From contig JAEYVD010000105.1 of NCBI GenBank assembly GCA_023432075.1, positions 1-16,482 of the forward strand: 16,482 nucleotides of DNA. The letters run 5' to 3'. The notes beneath the pieces are model-generated. The model was not told the origin of the DNA. It searched no databases and saw nothing but the letters and a program-made list of their open reading frames with translations. This DNA comes from Pseudomonadota bacterium. GTDB taxonomy: Bacteria; Pseudomonadota; Gammaproteobacteria; Burkholderiales; Burkholderiaceae_B. Both the position numbers and the translations under genes were made by a program. Below are positions 11,381 to 16,482 of this stretch, piece by piece (the first letter of the stretch is position 1; each line of letters begins with the position of its first letter).

Positions 11381-12841
11381 ATGAAAGAATTCTGGCAGAC
11401 CTGCGTCAGTCGTCTTGAGCAGGAACTCCCCCCCCAACAAATCAGCGCGTGGATACGACCGCTGGTCCCGCTTGCGTACGACGAAACGCAGGCGGTGCTG
11501 CGCGTTGCCGCGCCCAACCGCTTCAAGCTGGATTGGGTGCGCAAGAACTTTTCCCACCAGATCGAAGCGTTGGCCGCGGAGTGGTTCAAGCGTCCGGTGC
11601 AGGTTCTGTTCGAGCTGCCTTCGCACGGCGCCGCGCCGCGCATGCCGGTCGCGCCCGTGCGCGCACAGCAGCCCGCCCAGCAACCGCACCTGTCCGCTGC
11701 TCCCCCTGCCGGCGCCGCGCCGCCAGTGACCGTCACCGTGACGACCGCGCCGCCGGCGCCCGCCACGACCGCCGCTGCGCAGGCCGTGAACGCGGACGCC
11801 GCCAACATCGTGTACGAGCGGTCGCGCCTGAACACCGACCTCACGTTCGAGAACTTCGTGACGGGTAAGGCCAACCAGCTCGCGCGCGCCGCCGCGCTGC
11901 AGGTCGCTGAAAACCCGGGCACCTCGTACAACCCGCTGTTCCTGTATGGGGGCGTCGGCCTGGGCAAAACCCACCTGATCCACGCCATCGGCAACGCCAT
12001 GGTCGCGGCGGGCACCGGGGTGCGCGTGCGTTACGTGCATGCGGACCAGTACGTGTCTGATGTGGTGAAGGCCTACCAGCGCAAGGCGTTCGACGATTTC
12101 AAGCGTTACTACCATTCGCTTGATCTGCTGCTGATCGACGATATCCAGTTCTTCTCCGGCAAGAACCGCACGCAGGAAGAATTCTTCTACGCGTTCGAGG
12201 CGATGGTTGCGCAGCGCAAGCAGATCATCATCACCAGCGATACGTATCCGAAGGAACTGTCGGGCATCGACAGCCGCCTGATCTCGCGCTTCGACTCCGG
12301 CCTGACGGTGGCCATCGAGCCGCCGGAACTGGAGATGCGCGTGGCGATCCTGCTGCGCAAGGCCGAGTCCGAAGGCGTGCCCATGCCCGAGGAAGTGGCG
12401 TTCTTCATCGCCAAGCATCTGCGCAGCAACGTGCGCGAGCTGGAAGGCGCGCTGCGCAAGGTGCTTGCCTATGCGCGTTTCCACGGCCGCGACGTGCTGA
12501 CGGTCGATGTCTGCAAGGAAGCGCTGAAGGATCTGCTGTCGGTGTCCAACGGCCAGATCACCGTCGAGAACATCCAGAAGACGGTGGCGGACTTCTACAA
12601 GATCAAGGTCGCCGACATGTACTCGAAACGCCGGCCGGCCAATATCGCCTTGCCGCGCCAGGTCGCGATGTACCTGGCCAAGGAGCTGACCCAGAAAAGC
12701 CTGCCGGAAATCGGCGATTTATTCGGCGGCCGTGATCACACCACGGTGCTGCACGCCGTTCGCAAGATTTCCGATGCCCGCGCCAAGCAAGCGGAGCTCA
12801 ACCATACCCTGCACGTGTTGGAACAAACTCTAAAAGGATGA
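11381..12841 (+). CDS. dnaA: Chromosomal replication initiator protein DnaA
   Basis: A 486-residue AAA+ initiator that binds TTATNCACA boxes and melts the origin. Domain I (1 to about 80) begins [28 protein letters not shown]. It is followed by a Pro/Ala/Thr-rich domain II linker (about 82-135, longer than in E. coli) and the AAA+ domain III. Walker [11 protein letters not shown] holds Lys196-Thr197, and Walker [11 protein letters not shown] holds Asp253-Asp254. Domain IV (about 375-486) carries the helix-turn-helix signature [16 protein letters not shown], with Asp452-His453-Thr454 contacting the box. I chose ATG 11381 because it aligns with the family N-terminus; an in-frame TTG at 11366 is less likely. 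The stop overlaps the first candidate ATG of dnaN. Confidence 0.98.
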   Translation: MKEFWQTCVSRLEQELPPQQISAWIRPLVPLAYDETQAVLRVAAPNRFKLDWVRKNFSHQIEALAAEWFKRPVQVLFELPSHGAAPRMPVAPVRAQQPAQQPHLSAAPPAGAAPPVTVTVTTAPPAPATTAAAQAVNADAANIVYERSRLNTDLTFENFVTGKANQLARAAALQVAENPGTSYNPLFLYGGVGLGKTHLIHAIGNAMVAAGTGVRVRYVHADQYVSDVVKAYQRKAFDDFKRYYHSLDLLLIDDIQFFSGKNRTQEEFFYAFEAMVAQRKQIIITSDTYPKELSGIDSRLISRFDSGLTVAIEPPELEMRVAILLRKAESEGVPMPEEVAFFIAKHLRSNVRELEGALRKVLAYARFHGRDVLTVDVCKEALKDLLSVSNGQITVENIQKTVADFYKIKVADMYSKRRPANIALPRQVAMYLAKELTQKSLPEIGDLFGGRDHTTVLHAVRKISDARAKQAELNHTLHVLEQTLKG

Positions 12842-12843
12842 AC

Positions 12844-13953
12844 ATGCAACTCGTACAAACCACACGCGATGCATTGCTGAAACCGCTGTCGACTGTGGCG
12901 GGCATCGTCGAAAGACGCCATACCCTGCCCATTCTTGCGAACATCCTGATGCGCAAGGAAGGCAACAAGGTTGCCTTCATTGCGACCGACCTGGAAGTGC
13001 AGATCACCACGCACGCCGACTTTGGTGTCGGCCAGGACAACGAGTCCACCACGGTGGCCGCGCGCAAGCTGCTGGACATCCTGAAAGCCCTGCCCGATAC
13101 CGGCGACGTGCGCCTGGCCCTGGCCAGCAACAAGTTGTCGGTGCAGTCCGCCAAGAGCCGCTTTGCGCTGCAGACGCTGGCCGCCAGCGAGTTCCCCACC
13201 GTCGCTCAGCCCGAGCAGTGGGACGTGTCGCTGACCATGCCGCAGCGCACCCTGCGCCACCTGTTCAACATGGTGCATTTCGCCATGGCCCAGCAGGACA
13301 TCCGCTACTACCTGAACGGCATGCTGCTGGTGTTTGAACCGGGCCGCGTGCGCGCCGTTGCCACCGACGGTCACCGCCTGGCTCATTGCTCGACCGAAGC
13401 CGACGGCATCGCCGAGCGCCACGAAGTCATCGTGCCGCGCAAGACCGTGCTGGAAATGCAGCGCCTGCTGGAAGACTCCGACGAGACCGTCTCCATCGAC
13501 GTGGCGCCGGGCCAGATCCGTTTCCGTTTTGGCGACGTCGAGCTGGTGTCCAAGCTGGTCGAAGGCAAGTTCCCCGATTTCACGCGCGTGATCCCCACGA
13601 ACTACACGCGCCATTTCCTCGTCGGCCGCGAAGCGCTTCAGGGCAGCCTGCAGCGCGCCGCCATCCTGACCACGGACAAGTTCAAGGGCGTGCGCCTGCA
13701 ACTGGCGCAGAACCAGATGAAGATCTCGTCCTCGAACGCCGAGCAGGAAGAGGCGCAGGAAGAAATCGACATCGACTACAGCCATGAGGCGCTGGACGTG
13801 GGCTTTAACGTCGGCTACCTGCTCGACGTGCTGTCCAACGTGAAGGTCGACAACATCCAGTGGTCGGTCATGCCCGATGCCAACGCGTCGGCGCTCATCA
13901 CCCTGCCCGAAGACGACCAGTTCAAGTACGTCGTCATGCCCATGCGGATCTGA
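12844..13953 (+). CDS. dnaN: DNA polymerase III beta subunit (sliding clamp)
   Basis: A 369-residue sliding clamp that rings DNA and tethers polymerase III, the clamp loader and mismatch/translesion factors. It shows the three repeated clamp domains and the typical blocks TLPILANILMRKEGNKVAFIATDLEVQ and PDFTRVIPTNYTRHFLV. The C-terminal FKYVVMPMRI is the usual end, near the partner-binding pocket. Two ATGs lie close together (12838 and 12844). I prefer 12844 because AAAAGG (12832-12837) lies 6 nt upstream and the family usually starts at Met-Gln-Leu here; 12838 overlaps the dnaA stop as ATGA and adds two residues. The gene is cotranscribed with dnaA. Confidence 0.97.
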   Translation: MQLVQTTRDALLKPLSTVAGIVERRHTLPILANILMRKEGNKVAFIATDLEVQITTHADFGVGQDNESTTVAARKLLDILKALPDTGDVRLALASNKLSVQSAKSRFALQTLAASEFPTVAQPEQWDVSLTMPQRTLRHLFNMVHFAMAQQDIRYYLNGMLLVFEPGRVRAVATDGHRLAHCSTEADGIAERHEVIVPRKTVLEMQRLLEDSDETVSIDVAPGQIRFRFGDVELVSKLVEGKFPDFTRVIPTNYTRHFLVGREALQGSLQRAAILTTDKFKGVRLQLAQNQMKISSSNAEQEEAQEEIDIDYSHEALDVGFNVGYLLDVLSNVKVDNIQWSVMPDANASALITLPEDDQFKYVVMPMRI

Positions 13954-13984
13954 TCCGCACTCCCCCCGTGGGTTTGTGCCGCTT

Positions 13985-14018
13985 GCGGACCGGTTGGTCC
14001 GCGGGCGGTCCGGCCGCC
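13985..14018 (+). repeat. Tandem GC hairpins in the dnaN-gyrB spacer
   Basis: GCGGACC (13985-13991) pairs with GGTCCGC (13996-14002) around GGTT. It is followed directly by GGCGG (14004-14008) and CCGCC (14014-14018) around TCCGG. No clean T-run follows (only TTCTTT from 14026), so efficient termination is doubtful. The hairpins may act as a partial attenuator or an mRNA processing/stability element between dnaN and gyrB. Confidence 0.5.
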
Positions 14019-14032
14019 AGGCCGTTCTTTAA

Positions 14033-16482
<2,450 letters not shown>

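Overview
This 16.5 kb window is GC-rich chromosomal DNA with protein sequences that look like Alcaligenaceae (Bordetella/Achromobacter-type Betaproteobacteria). That placement is inferred from codon use, gene order and protein flavour; no database search was run. No rRNA, tRNA, CRISPR array, transposase or phage gene is visible, and every complete gene appears intact.

Layout. (1) 1-2675, plus strand: the 3' end of a peptide/nickel-type ABC ATPase, a second ATPase overlapping it by ATGA, and an M20D amidohydrolase, closed by a strong intrinsic terminator. This looks like the tail of a peptide or acyl-amino-acid uptake and hydrolysis operon. (2) 2784-6571, plus strand: a promoter with an overlapping dyad, then a four-gene operon in the order dioxygenase (TauD/TfdA family), periplasmic binding protein, ATPase, permease. 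This is a taurine/sulfonate-like import and oxygenation module with tight spacing. It ends at a bidirectional terminator shared with katA. (3) 6654-8099, minus strand: a small-subunit monofunctional catalase, with an OxyR-like dyad and a terminator-like hairpin in its leader. (4) 8336-10990, minus strand: the conserved cluster rpmH-rnpA-yidD-yidC, ending in its own terminator. mnmE, the usual next gene, is absent at this position. (5) 10991-11380: the divergent rpmH/dnaA intergenic region, with several inverted repeats and one perfect DnaA box. (6) 11381-16482, plus strand: dnaA-dnaN-gyrB, with gyrB cut by the window edge a few codons before its expected end.

The most unusual signal is not a gene. 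Perfect 9-mer DnaA boxes (TTATCCACA) occur seven times in the window, with one further TTATACACA. Only one of them sits at the dnaA promoter. The others are scattered over the metabolic genes 3.7 to 9.9 kb to the left, with four perfect sites and two one-mismatch sites in 1.32 kb of the dioxygenase/ABC operon. Two boxes directly abut start codons and two lie 36 bp apart inside one gene. About 0.13 copies of an exact 9-mer would be expected by chance on both strands. This arrangement suggests a DnaA-titration (datA-like), DnaA-reactivating or extended origin region embedded in an ordinary catabolic operon.
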